Source: Sphagnum compactum
Lineage: Eukaryota; Bryophyta; Sphagnopsida; Sphagnales
Length of the DNA stretch: 64,000 nucleotides
Assembly (NCBI GenBank): GCA_965153455.1
Contig: OZ234495.1
Coordinates: 8,986,875 to 9,050,874 of the forward strand
Direction of reading: 5' to 3'
Position numbers and translations under genes: made by a program. Positions 38,906 to 50,200 of the stretch are shown here, in pieces. The first letter of the stretch is position 1; every line of letters starts with the position of its first letter. Below the pieces are notes generated by a model. That model was not told the DNA's origin, ran no database searches, and was given only the letters and a program-made list of their open reading frames with translations.

Positions 38906-39765
38906 CAGTGATTTTATTTTTTTTGGGTGGCGCATTTTCGCCATTTTGTGAAAAATGTCTTCAAAAAAGAATATTCTGTCATAAATTCCTTTCTTTGAAA
39001 ATCCAAAAAAATTGCCACAATTACAGCAAACAATATGAAAGGGTGTTTCAGTTTTTATACTTTCATATTTTGAATATCGCCAAATTTGGCTAAATATACC
39101 TGTGGACTATCACCACTTGAGCAACATCACAAAATTGATTTTAAAAAATAAAATTTAAACACTGGTCCAGCACTGAGTAGAAATAAAGAGTAAAAAATTA
39201 AAATTAAAATTAATATTTAGATAAAGGAAAGTGTAATATTGTGTTCAGTGATTTCAATTGGGACAAATTTTGTTGTGTTTTGGACAAAAGAAATGCGAAG
39301 GAAAACTTTGGGAAATTTATATTTTTAAGTGTAAATTTTACTAATTTTGCCATCTTTTGAAACTTTTGCCAAACTTTCCCTATCACAAAATTTGAAAAAA
39401 AAATCTTTTAAAAAAAAAAGATATGCCCCCTTGTTAGTGTTCCATCTATAAATTAGATTTAGCATATGAATAAATTTACTGGCCACCCAAGGTTTTTTTT
39501 TTTTCAATTTTGTGATGTTACTCAAGTGATGATCATCCATAAGTGTATTTAGCCAAATTTGGCAACGTTCAAAATATGAAAATAAAAAATCTTAAACACC
39601 CTTTCATAATATTGTATGCAATTGCAACAAACTTTTTTCCAAAACCAAGGGATTTTGTGATAGAATATTCCCTTTTTCAAGCGACCCACAAAAAGCCTAG
39701 AACTTGCCCATAAGGAAAAAAAAACTTTTTAAAAATGTACATTTTCACCAAAATGAACTTTTTAA
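38906..39765. mobile_element. Inverted-repeat (foldback-like) element of the TAGCCAAATTTGGC family
   Basis: Two diverged copies of one repeat face each other. The left arm is about 38906-39138 (core GCCAAATTTGGCTA at 39079). The right arm is about 39497-39765 (core TAGCCAAATTTGGC at 39550). Both arms hold, in mirrored order, a TGTGATGTTACTCAAG-like block, the core, a CACCCTTTCATA block and an AATATTC block. The 360-bp spacer has no frame. It sits about 200-500 bp upstream of the transporter's likely 5' UTR. Confidence 0.6.
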
Positions 39766-40660
39766 AATATTATAATTGCACCCATGTTCAATCATACATC
39801 GACAAGTGTCACAAAATAGTGAAGCCCTAAGTGGACATCGCCAAAATTTGATGGTTTGTCAGAAAAGGCATGTGTAAAATCGTTAATTCGTTGAGATGTG
39901 GCACAATCGTGACCATTGGATTCGCCAAATTTCTCTATCCTACGACCATAGTTCACTAGGATTGGAAACCTAATGGAAATCAACTATGGATGATGGTGGT
40001 TGGTGGTGGCTAGACGGGCTATAGGTTGTAGCTTGTGGGCCATGGCCATCAGGGTTTGCAAATCACACTAGGGAATTGGCCATTTTCATTTGATTGAGTG
40101 AAGCTTCATGGTTTTTTGAAGTTGTGCATACTTTAGTTGATGTATTCTTTTTGATTTTTTGAAGCAAGCACACTACAATTCAAACTTGCATCGTGCATCA
40201 TGCACCAAGGTGGGATCAAGATTTTTTGAAGAATCACAAGTCACCACCACTCACTAAGGTCCAAGTATCGGGGTTGACGATTTGGGTTTAGAAACTTGAC
40301 ATTGCAATCTTCTTTGCAAGCAACTCACACCAACGTGGAATTGAAAATTTTCAAAGCAACCATGGCCCATGAGACTACCAAGGTCTAGGACTTGGAGAGG
40401 AGAAGAGATCTTCTTCATGTGAATTGTCAAGCTAAGGGATAGTACTTGAGGCGTGAAGGTCACGACTCACAAATATTTGAGGACATGACATGAGATTCAT
40501 GAATCACCGGGGTGACTACAAGGTCTAAAAAAACTTAGATCGCAACCTTTTTTGCATTTTTAGTCTTCTTCGAAATTTTTGTCATTTTTAGAAGATTATG
40601 GCCTTCTTCATACTTGTTCTTCATGATTTTTTGCAATGTCAATCAAAGGTCCCTAACATT

Positions 40661-40780
40661 TTTTCATCACTATTGTTTGCAATCAACATCAAGATTTAAA
40701 GCTTACAGGGGGATTAACACTTTTTCATCACTATTGTTTGCAATCGACATCAAGATTTAAAGTTTACAGGGGGATTAGTG
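40661..40780. repeat. 61-bp tandem duplication
   Basis: TTTTCATCACTATTGTTTGC to TACAGGGGGATTA is repeated almost exactly, with units starting at 40661 and 40722. Confidence 0.85.
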
Positions 40781-41171
40781 TTTTTTGTTGACTTGGGTTT
40801 GTTGAATGTTCTTTGTGATTTTTTGAATCAAGCGTTGGGGTCTATGGGGAAGGGAGTTTTGTATTTGTTGGTCCATTTTTTTCATAGTTGTTTGCAATTA
40901 GCATCAAGGCACGCACGAGGGCAAGGCAAGGGGATCATCATCTTCTTCATCGAGGTGCTAAGTTTGGTTTTTTGAAATAGTCGTAAAACATCAACATTTT
41001 TTTTCCTTTGTATATTCAGGTCGCTCCCCAACCTAAATCTGTCCTATTTGATTTTCTCTAACTTACCTCAAACTTACTTGAAATTTATCTTCATTATATT
41101 GGATTTCGAAAGATCCAGTTTTATGATTAGTCACTTCAAAAAACAAGCAAAAAGTACCATTGCTTTATGTA

Positions 41172-41274
41172 GGGGAAAGTCCTGTTATGGGGGCCTTCCA
41201 GATTTTGACCTCCCTTGGCTTACGAGCCTTGAGGATCTCAATTCTGGAAGGTCCCCCATAACAGGACCTTCTCC
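41172..41274. other. Long near-perfect hairpin, miRNA-precursor-like or small foldback element
   Basis: The arm 41174-41204 (AAGTCCTGTTATGGGGG, CCTTCCAGA) pairs with 41241-41272 (TCTGGAAGG, TCCCCCATAACAGGACC), with only a bulge and one or two mismatches. The roughly 35-nt spacer can fold further (TTGGCT/AGCC, ACCTC/GAGG). Both arms are GC-richer than the surroundings. Strand is undetermined and no target was searched. Confidence 0.5.
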
Positions 41275-42439
41275 AATACATCGAACCCCGCTCCTAGGAC
41301 ACATCATTGCCTTCTTCATCAAATTTTTTTTAATTATTCACAAATTTTCAGTGGCAAAATTTAAAATAAGGTTCATTCAATTGTAACTTCTTTTTTTTCC
41401 AATTGTAAGCTCAATGTTTGCATGAGGCCCATGTCCAGACCATCGCAGGGTGAGCTCAATGTAAGGCCATGAGATGGGAATTGGTTCCAATTGATCGTGC
41501 TTTCCAAGAACCAATTAATTTGAATCACACTATTGACCAAGAAATGTCCAAATCAAAAGCTCCACCATTAAGCCACCACTATTCATTATATTATTATTTT
41601 TTTATATGAGTGACTACTTATGGAACAAATTTTATAGTTGGTGGAGTTCTTGGATTTTTTAAGACAAGGAACATCAAGTCTTTCTATTGATGGGTAGAGA
41701 TTTAGCATTAGTGGTTTTATACTACTATGTATACTTGATGGTACCTCATAACCATTTTCCTAACTTGCCATTAGTCTAGGTAAGCTTGTCCACTCTTTTA
41801 CTAACTCGCTTTTTTAGGTGAACTTTCAAGTGAAAAGGTTTATCTAATTAGGGCCCATGTTCGGACCATCGCAAGGCAACCCCCATGGTAGATTGGGTTA
41901 TGAGTCTAAATGTTAGGCTAAATTTGACTCCCAGTTTGACATCACTTGTGACTTTCATAAGTGAAGGGAGTGAGGGCTTGAAAAAATGTAATTAGCGCAC
42001 TAAATACTTGAAATAGACAACTCTATGATAAGGCCATGAGATGGGAATTGGTAATCTTGGGCAATAAAGCCTTAAACCAATTGGGAAGTTTGCAACCTAT
42101 TTTAATCCCACTAAGTGAATGCACAATACAGTGGTTCAATATTGGCAAAATTACATTATTTATAAGTCCAAACAAGATTATTTAAAATGATTCAAATGGA
42201 CATGATTATTATTTTCAAAAATGTTATTATTTTAATCATTGAATAATATATGTTCAATCACCTACAAACCTTCCCAAATCTATGTGAAATTTTATATTTA
42301 ATGTAACTGATGTCATTTTTTAATTTGGAAAATCTAAAAAGAAAACTCACAATGTTCATATGAATAATGCCCCATGTAAAACTTTCAAATGCATATACTT
42401 TTGGAGCAAAGAAATTGAAAAACAAACAAAAATTGTAAC

Positions 42440-42862
42440 TCATATGGACTTATGAAAATATGGTCAAATTTTAACCATTCAAAAGTCCCTAACTATCAAA
42501 CGGTTAAGTTTTCAAAGAAAATATTCCTCGTATGAGGTTATCATCTTATATCACATTATATATTGAATCTTAATAACAATTTTAGAATGTGAATCAATAT
42601 AAGTTTTTCCATTTTGTGATGTTTTAGTCAAACAACTTATCCATATTTTTAGACTTCAAAAGTTCATTACTACTAACAAATGAATTTTTTATTAATAAAT
42701 AACCATGGTTCTTTTTATAAGGAAATTGTTACTTTAAATCCAAGTCCTAATTAGTAGATCTAAGGATATATTAATCATTGTATGCATTTGAATAAAGGGT
42801 ACCTAGGGAGAAAACATCATTTCGTCACAAAAGTGAATTATTATAGCATACATCTACCCCAC
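42440..42862. mobile_element. Diverged relative of the 21.6-kb MITE
   Basis: The last 150 bp share the 21.6-kb element's order of blocks: TTTAAATCCAAGT, GTCACAAAAGTGA and a terminal GCATACATCTAC. The left end is not preserved well enough to place, so the start is approximate. Confidence 0.45.
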
Positions 42863-43065
42863 CCATCTAGGAATCGAAATTAGTCCAAGGTTTGATAAGT
42901 TACAAGATGAAATGAATGCTGAAACCAACCAAGTGTGTGGCTTGCCAAATGTAAGTACTTTAAATGTTTAATGAAAAATGTGGTTCGAGGTGTGAGCATG
43001 AAGACATTAAAGTCAATATGGTTGCAAAACTCACCTTAGGGTTAATGTTGTAAAAGAGTTTCATG

Positions 43066-43450
43066 TACAAGTGGGTTCTCCTCTAAGGGAGAAAATCCAT
43101 TTTCCAGAACCTCAAGAGAACCCACAAGTATAGAAGGTTTTTATCTGAATGAGTTCTCCTAGGGGACATAACCCATTTTCTAAAACCTTAGGAGAACCCA
43201 TGTGTACATGACATTTTTGTCCAAATGGCTTCTGCTGAAGGGGAAAACCCACTTTCCAAAACCTTAGGAAAACCCACAAGTATAGAAGGTTATTGTCCAA
43301 GTGGGTCTTCATGTAAGACAAAATTCATTTTCCAGAACCTCAAAAAAACCCACTTATACATGGGGTTCTTGTCCAAGTGGGTTTTCCTAAGAGACAAAAC
43401 CCACTTTTCAAAATCTCAAGAAAACCTACAAGTACAAAACCTCCACACCC
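43066..43450. repeat. 76-bp tandem array, about 5 copies
   Basis: The block CATTTTCCAGAACCTCAAGA and variants starts at 43098, 43174, 43250, 43326 and 43402, an exact 76-bp step. The unit also holds GTCCAAGTGGGTT and CCCACAAGTATAGAAGG. Since 76 is not a multiple of three, the frames on both strands are by-products. Confidence 0.85.
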
Positions 43451-44893
43451 TCATGTGGCCTTTTTTGGGGAAAACCCATTTGTACAAGAACCTCCATTCA
43501 TGGAAACCATTATTTTTTTAGGGAACACAAGAACATTTTTAAATCGGAGGAAGAGGATCTCCCCTTGGCATAGCACCCTAGCCCATTTTTTGTTAGGGAG
43601 ATCCTTCAAAGTACAGAGAATTAAAAGGTCAGTAGTTTACAATCTTCGACACTAATGTATTCTTGCATGACAAATACTTATGCCATCTTCTTGTGTGAAC
43701 TTTGAGATGATCTTGGGTGTCCATTTGTGCCTTGTTATATTGACATTAACACAATATCCCTCAGTGTCTATGTGCTTTTATATTGACATTTTCTTATGTT
43801 CATGGAGTATAATAATTGAAGGATGTGGATGCACATTATAATGGTCGTCATTCGACAACACCGTATAGAGTAATCTATTTGTCAATGTTGTAGGAATTTT
43901 AATTAGTATGCTTTTGGAGTATGTTTTTGGTTGTGATGGACTCGAAATAGGTGCAACTACTTTCTTTTTCATTTTGCATATATGACGCACACTTTTCCAA
44001 TACATATGAAGCCCATTTAATTTTTTTATATTCAAATTAATATAAAACTATTGTTTGAATATAAAATTCCAAACAATTTAAATTAAAATTGCTTCAAAAC
44101 ATTAGCAACCAAAGTTAGGCAAACTGGAGAAATCAACACATTTGGTAACAAATCTTTTTTTTGTGATTGTTGATCAAAATGAAGTTGTAGAATGCAAAAT
44201 CCTACAATATTTCCTTTTTGACAATGTGCCCACATATATGCCTAGATCTTTACAACAAACATTGGAAATTAATATGTCCTCACAATAGGTTTATGACTTG
44301 ATAATTAGTTACTTAACTTGATATCAAGTTTTCATAACATGATGTAAGAACTAGAACCAACTAGTTTTCACAAAAAAAATTAGAATCGCCTAACACTAGT
44401 CTTTTTTTATCCTTGATTAGGTGTCCCCCCTTGAGATAATTAGTACTCCAAATGGCCCTTAAACATTCATGACTAAGTTTATCAAGGTGCTAAACATAAT
44501 TAGATTGGTGAGGACAAATACTCGTTAGTTATCATCCCAAGATATATAAGCATTCACTAATTTTCAAATTTTCAAATAAGTGGTTTTGGTATATAACTAT
44601 GGTTTTCAAAATTGTAAAAATGTCAAAGGACTGTCAGTTCTTTGTTATATATATAGGTTGGTGATAACTGACTAGGGTATCAAATTTTTTAATTTTTCCA
44701 AAATCATTTGATTCTCAAATATGGTAATTTTCACATATACAATAATAGTTTTTTTTCACATCCAGTTTTCACAACTTAGTTATTACATTTTTCATTAATT
44801 AAATTTAAAATTATGAATTAACTAATTTTTACTTACCATTTAAAGATCATTAAAAATAGATGAAAACTTGTAAGTTGTAACAAATATTTTAAT

Positions 44894-47290
44894 TCAAATA
44901 TAAAACTCCATAATTTCATCCCTTTCAAAGGTTCTTTCAAGTTCCTCTAACTCCTCCTTTAAATCTACATTAGTCTCAATCAAATTTACCAAGCTAGAAG
45001 GGGATTTACAACCTATCCTAGGATCATTGGGCCAATTTTTGCTAACAAAGATTAATTTCTCCAAATGTTTTGATTGTAATTGACATTTCTTAAGACTAAT
45101 AAGGATTCTACTTAAAGAAAAGATATTTTCTATCCCAATTTGGGATCTAACTATCCCTAAGATTTGTCTAGCATAGAAACCAACTATACGAAACATACTT
45201 TCATGTTTTTCCCACCATCGAAATGGACATTTGATGTCTTTGACATCCACTTGACAACGTTTGAAAATCAAAAGCTCTCTATTCATTAGTTTCATTGTTG
45301 GTTCACATATGTTAAATGTCATTTCAAAGATATCGAAATTGTTGTCCTTTTCAACACTTTGATCAACAACACCATTTTCGAATTTAACCAAAGGATGCAA
45401 ATGATAACGACACCTAAGAAACATAAGAATCAAAGTTTTTTGTCATATTCTTCAACAATGGCCTTACCTTGCTCATGACTAATAAGTGAGGACACAAGAT
45501 GAAGGGTTCTAAAATCTAAGGTCCAACATCAAACAAAACTTACTATGGGATTTCTTTTTTCATATTTCTTTAAGAATGAAAGAAAAGAATACAAAACCTC
45601 AACTTCTTCCTTTTTATGTTGGAAGCCAAACATGATAACTCAAAAACAACATTTGCATCTCCTTCCATTAAGTTGTCAAAGGTTGCAAAATTAATTTCAT
45701 CCCTGAATTTTAACTTATGGATATGGTAGAATTCAATGCATCACTTACTAACCAATGACCCCTATAGTGGTTTAGAATATAAGGAGATATGACATGGCCA
45801 AAAAAATCGACAGTAATTTAAAATATGGGTTATGTTAGTGGAGGTGGTACTCTTACATTCATTATCATAGAATTCCACATGTTGTAACATAATATAATAA
45901 TAATTTCTTTAGATTGTAAAGTTACTTGGAAAATGATAAGTTTACTAGCAAATTTGCAGAAGCAAAAAAAATGTTAGACTAAGCATGGCAAGTATTTTAA
46001 AAAAAATATAAACATAATAAAATTTAGTAAAAATAAAAAGTTACCTTGTCTTCACTGGAGTATTCAATTTCCTGGGGGGGAAACTTGAATTAACACAAGC
46101 TTATTCCATTCTTGCCTACTCTTTCCTGATTTTTTGGGCCAAGTTATACACATTTGCAAATCTCCTTGGTAGTTTTGATAGATACATATCTTAAACCTAT
46201 GCAAACTTTTTCATTTGTTTGTTGCATATTGGCATGTTTTAGAAAATGCATGACCAAAATAAGTTCCTAAAAATTTCTTCCAAATCCAACACATCACAAT
46301 TTACAACTAATTTTAAGTCTATAAGTCATAATGTTTGATTAGATCCCTCATCCTTAACATAAACAACAATTTTCCTCTTCAACTCATAAGTGTCCAATAA
46401 TTTTATTAAATTTTTGGCTAGGGTTTGTCCACTACTATTTGTTGCCTCAAAAAGGCCAAGGGTAATGTGTTTTGGTTGTCAATCAACCCCACCCCAATGC
46501 AAAATATCATGTCCATCTTTTGACATTCGCAAATTTAAACTTGCAATTACAAAATGGCATTCTAGTAAACTTGGCAAAACAAACAATTATTTAGTTTTTT
46601 CCACTAAACTGGACAATAATTCATGAAAAAAATAATTGAAAGGAAACAAATATTGGACACAAATGCATATTAAATCATTTCAACCAAATACTTTCCATAA
46701 ATTATAAAATAAGGTGGTTTTTGACAATTAAAAGGCCCATGTCCTCCAAAATTTACTTTTGTTGCAAATCATCTTTCTTGAAAGGTTCCTTTGTAGCAAA
46801 AAGATTAGATATGGAACTAGATTGAAGACATATTTGATCTTTCTTTTAAGGTTGTCTTTCATTTTCTCTCAAAAGATTGTTCACTTTTTCATCAAAAAAA
46901 TTTAAAATATTATAATGGTATAAATTTAGGTGTTTATTAATGCAATTATACCAGTAATTGTGTTATATACATTGAATCCTTTTATAGCTTGAGTTTTTGG
47001 ATTTAAATTCAAAATTGGACTTTTGTAACAAATAATACAACACATGACTTGAGGAGTTATTAAATCAACTTCTTTGTTATCATTAACATATTAAAATGCC
47101 CTACCTAATGTATTTCTACTATTTGGTTTCCAAAATAATCTTTGCACATGTAACTTTTTCAAATTTTATTTCATGTTCTTTTCATCATTTTCTAGATTTT
47201 TGTTTCCTTCTATTTGGACATTTGCATTTTCTTCAAGTTCTTGCAGAGGTTCATCTTCCATCCTTACTTCATTCATGAATACATCACATG
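44894..47290 (-). pseudogene. hAT-family transposase pseudogene, nearly full length
   Basis: Reading the minus strand from about 47290 down gives the order expected of a BED-finger hAT transposase. First comes a zinc-finger-like segment near 46960-47060 (MCCIICYKSP, KGFNVYNT). Next is a linker near 46700, then the RNase-H-like core from 46640 to 46060, with LRMSKDGHDIFAL, DTYELKRKIVVYVKDEGSN and TWPKKSGKSRQEWNK in changing frames. The C-terminal dimerisation domain lies in an open frame at 45433-44894 (CPFRWWEKHESMF, ARQILGIVRSQIGIE, KNWPNDPRIGC). Many frameshifts and stops separate these blocks, so it cannot encode an active protein. The last 179 codons remain open, which probably reflects chance or relatively recent decay. 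Terminal inverted repeats were not identified. Confidence 0.8.
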
Positions 47291-47294
47291 TATT

Positions 47295-50200
47295 TTCATT
47301 TTCAAAAAATTGTTCCATGTTTAGTTTGAAATTCAAATTACCCTTATAGTAGTGAAAAAAACTAAATAATTATATGATTTATTAAAAAAACAAACTAAAA
47401 TTTAAAAAATAGCAATAAAAACAAAACAAAAAAGAATAATGAGAAAAAATTCACCTCAAAGGTCTGTTGACTAGGTTGATGCTTGTTAAGGGGTAGAAAT
47501 CTTTAGACTAATTAGTACTATAAGCCTCTTAATAATTAATGATTTACAGTGGTAAACTTATTGTCCTTTACCAAAGGGGTGAAACTAATGGGGATTAAGT
47601 AGTTTATGTTAGTGAATGGTTGGGGGTAATTTATCCAATCATCTAGGAGATTTTTAAGAAGGGATTAGGATAAGGGCTTTATTTTCATGAGATTGATGTG
47701 AGCCTTGTGTGGTTTTGTGGAGGAGGATTAAAGGAGGTGTTGGTGGATTTCTAAGGCATTCGATATTATTAAAGTTGGTTGTTGGAATGGAGGACTCCCT
47801 TGGAGAAGTATGTGTTGTATTATTAAGGAGGAAAGAGTAGTGAAAAAATGTATTTGTATTTGTGTGTGATCTTAATGGAAAATGGTTGAGGAACTTCTAT
47901 GTGTTTAGTGTGCATTCATTTTATAAGGAGGTGTGGAAGGTAAAGTAATTTGAAATTATACAAGGTATGTTGCCCCCTTTCCATAGCATTTATGCATTTC
48001 TTTTAGAACATAAAGTAAAAAGGCATATTAAGTGGTCTCTGGAGAAGTAAACTACTAGCTACCATAAGGTAGTAGTCGATACTTGGAGTAAGAAGGGGAA
48101 CATTAATAGGTAGTTGTCGGTAGACTAGAAAGGATTCCTACAAGTGGTAAGCAATGGCTATGACTGGATGTAATGTGCTGCAGACAATAAGCAATAGTGG
48201 GGAAACATTCCAAGGTGTTGCAAATGGCAAACAAAGTCATTAAAGGGACTATAGGTGTTGTTGAGGTGGGACAATAGCTGGTGAGGCATGCAGACCCACT
48301 AGGGCAACATCTAGGGGCATTGAAGGTATTATAAAGCCTTGGAGAGTAACTATTCGATCCATTTATGTTCATTTCCCATGTTGCCCTTCTATAGTTTCTT
48401 CCTCTGACACCTTTGGAACAGATTATAGACAAGACAATAGGTTTATTCCTATATAATAGACCTTCCTTTTTCTTTTGCTCTTTACTTGACTTCTTATTTA
48501 TTATTTGAGTAGTTTTAGTAAAGTGAACAAGTGAAAATAGTTTTTTTTGTGGTAAGAAGGTGTTGACATTGTTCCTTCGGTTTTATTTCCTGGCTAACAA
48601 TAATGATCGGGGGGCCACAATTTCACCCCTGAACAATGCTCCAAGCTCCAACTTACATAGGGCAAGAGGGGGAAAGTACCAAACTAACCAGGGAAACAAT
48701 AATAGAACCAATGCAAAAAGAACATTAACACCAATGTGAGAAAAACAACAATAAAAATTGGGCCAGTATGTGCCTGAACACCGATGTGAAAAGAACAACA
48801 AGGGTTGGGCCAATAGGTACCTAAACACTAATGCAAAAAGAACAACATCACCATGTTGGAAGAATGAGAACACCAAGGTGAAAAAGACGACAACACCAAG
48901 CGACAACAATAGAAGGATCAAATGGGAAGAATAATAGGGCCAATGCAACAAGAACACTAACATAATGTGAGAAGGGCAATAACACATGTAAGTGGAAGAA
49001 CAACAACATCAATGTGAAAAAGGTAGCAACACAAATGCACTAGCACCACCAACATGGGAAAGGTAGAAGCACCAACATGTAATAAGTCATGGCACCAACA
49101 TAAGGAGGGCATTAACACTAATGTGAGAAAAACACCACCAACATGAAAAGAACAATAACTACAACATAAGAAGAAAAAAAAACATAATTGGGAAAATAAA
49201 GTTTTAATCTTTTTTTTATAATTGTTCTTGGGTGTTGGCAATGTAAGTAGACAAAAAAGTAGTTTGCCCAAAATTCAATTAAAAAATGAAACAATTTTTT
49301 ATATGGACACAAGAAAATATATTCAAAATGATTTTGAAATAGAAATATGAAACCATAGGTCATTGCATTTTGTTTATGGGAAGTTGGATAAATAAAAGTA
49401 GATTGAAAGCTGCACATTTGAAACTAACTGGGTTAAAATGGTGTTCAAACCTACTTCATATTAGAATTTTGATATATTATGATTATAACATGCATAATTT
49501 GACAATACATAAGTATCTTTTAGGGCCCCATTAATTTGCAAATAAAATATTAATATTTCATTTACATGTAGCCCATTTTGTAATATTGGACATGCATGTA
49601 GAAGCATTTTTTATAATTCCCCTTGATTCTACTTTCAAAATGGGGTTTTTCAACATTTCAGACATAAAATGGAAATTATCATCATGTTAGTTATTGTACA
49701 AAATAAAATTTATACTTTTAATACATTAAAGTTCTTTCATGGCTACTTGTATTTTTTTTTTACACATAAGAGTGAACCATCTATTTTACTTTGATTGCAT
49801 CCTCCCTTAACACTAAACAATGACTCTACCGCCCTAGCCAACAATTGTTGTTTAGGATCCCTAAAATGGCATATGACCTTGATTATGAGATGTAAGTTCG
49901 ATGAACGAACTTGTTTAGTTCTCCCAAAATAAATTAAGAAAAAAAAAAAATTCATGATCAGTATCATTCATGTGAGAACCCGAGGTTAGTTATCATTTTG
50001 GTTTTCACATGTAGTGGTGCCAACTGGTTTTCATTGTGAGAATCGGTCTAAAAATCAATTCAAGAACCGCCCAACACTAAAAAAAACACCATCCATTGCA
50101 AATGCAATGGAATTATAGTCTAGTTTATTGTTAACAATCTATTTGTTAAGGTTGTTTGTTTGTCATGTTGAAATCTCCCAAATCATTGTGTCCCCCATAA

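Larger units (their letters stand above)
39770..44890. other. Intergenic repeats, no gene seen
   Basis: Contains the 61-bp and 76-bp tandem arrays, the 41.2-kb hairpin and the MITE relative. AACTAGAACCAACTAG with CGCCTAACACTAG at 44350-44397 recalls the hAT-like MITE terminus. Confidence 0.4.

Noticed and set aside
38498-38911. 137-codon plus-strand frame beginning with an Ala run
   Set aside because: It runs from CTG-repeat DNA in the transporter's upstream region into repeat sequence and has no family resemblance. A transcript in this direction is possible but unsupported.
43066-43450. CRISPR-like array (regular 76-bp spacing)
   Set aside because: Whole units repeat without unique spacers, and the window is a plant nuclear sequence; it is a minisatellite.
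48583-49417. Overlapping minus-strand frames of 99-134 codons
   Set aside because: They follow the degenerate GAACAACAACACC minisatellite; hydrophobic low-complexity translation without domain features.
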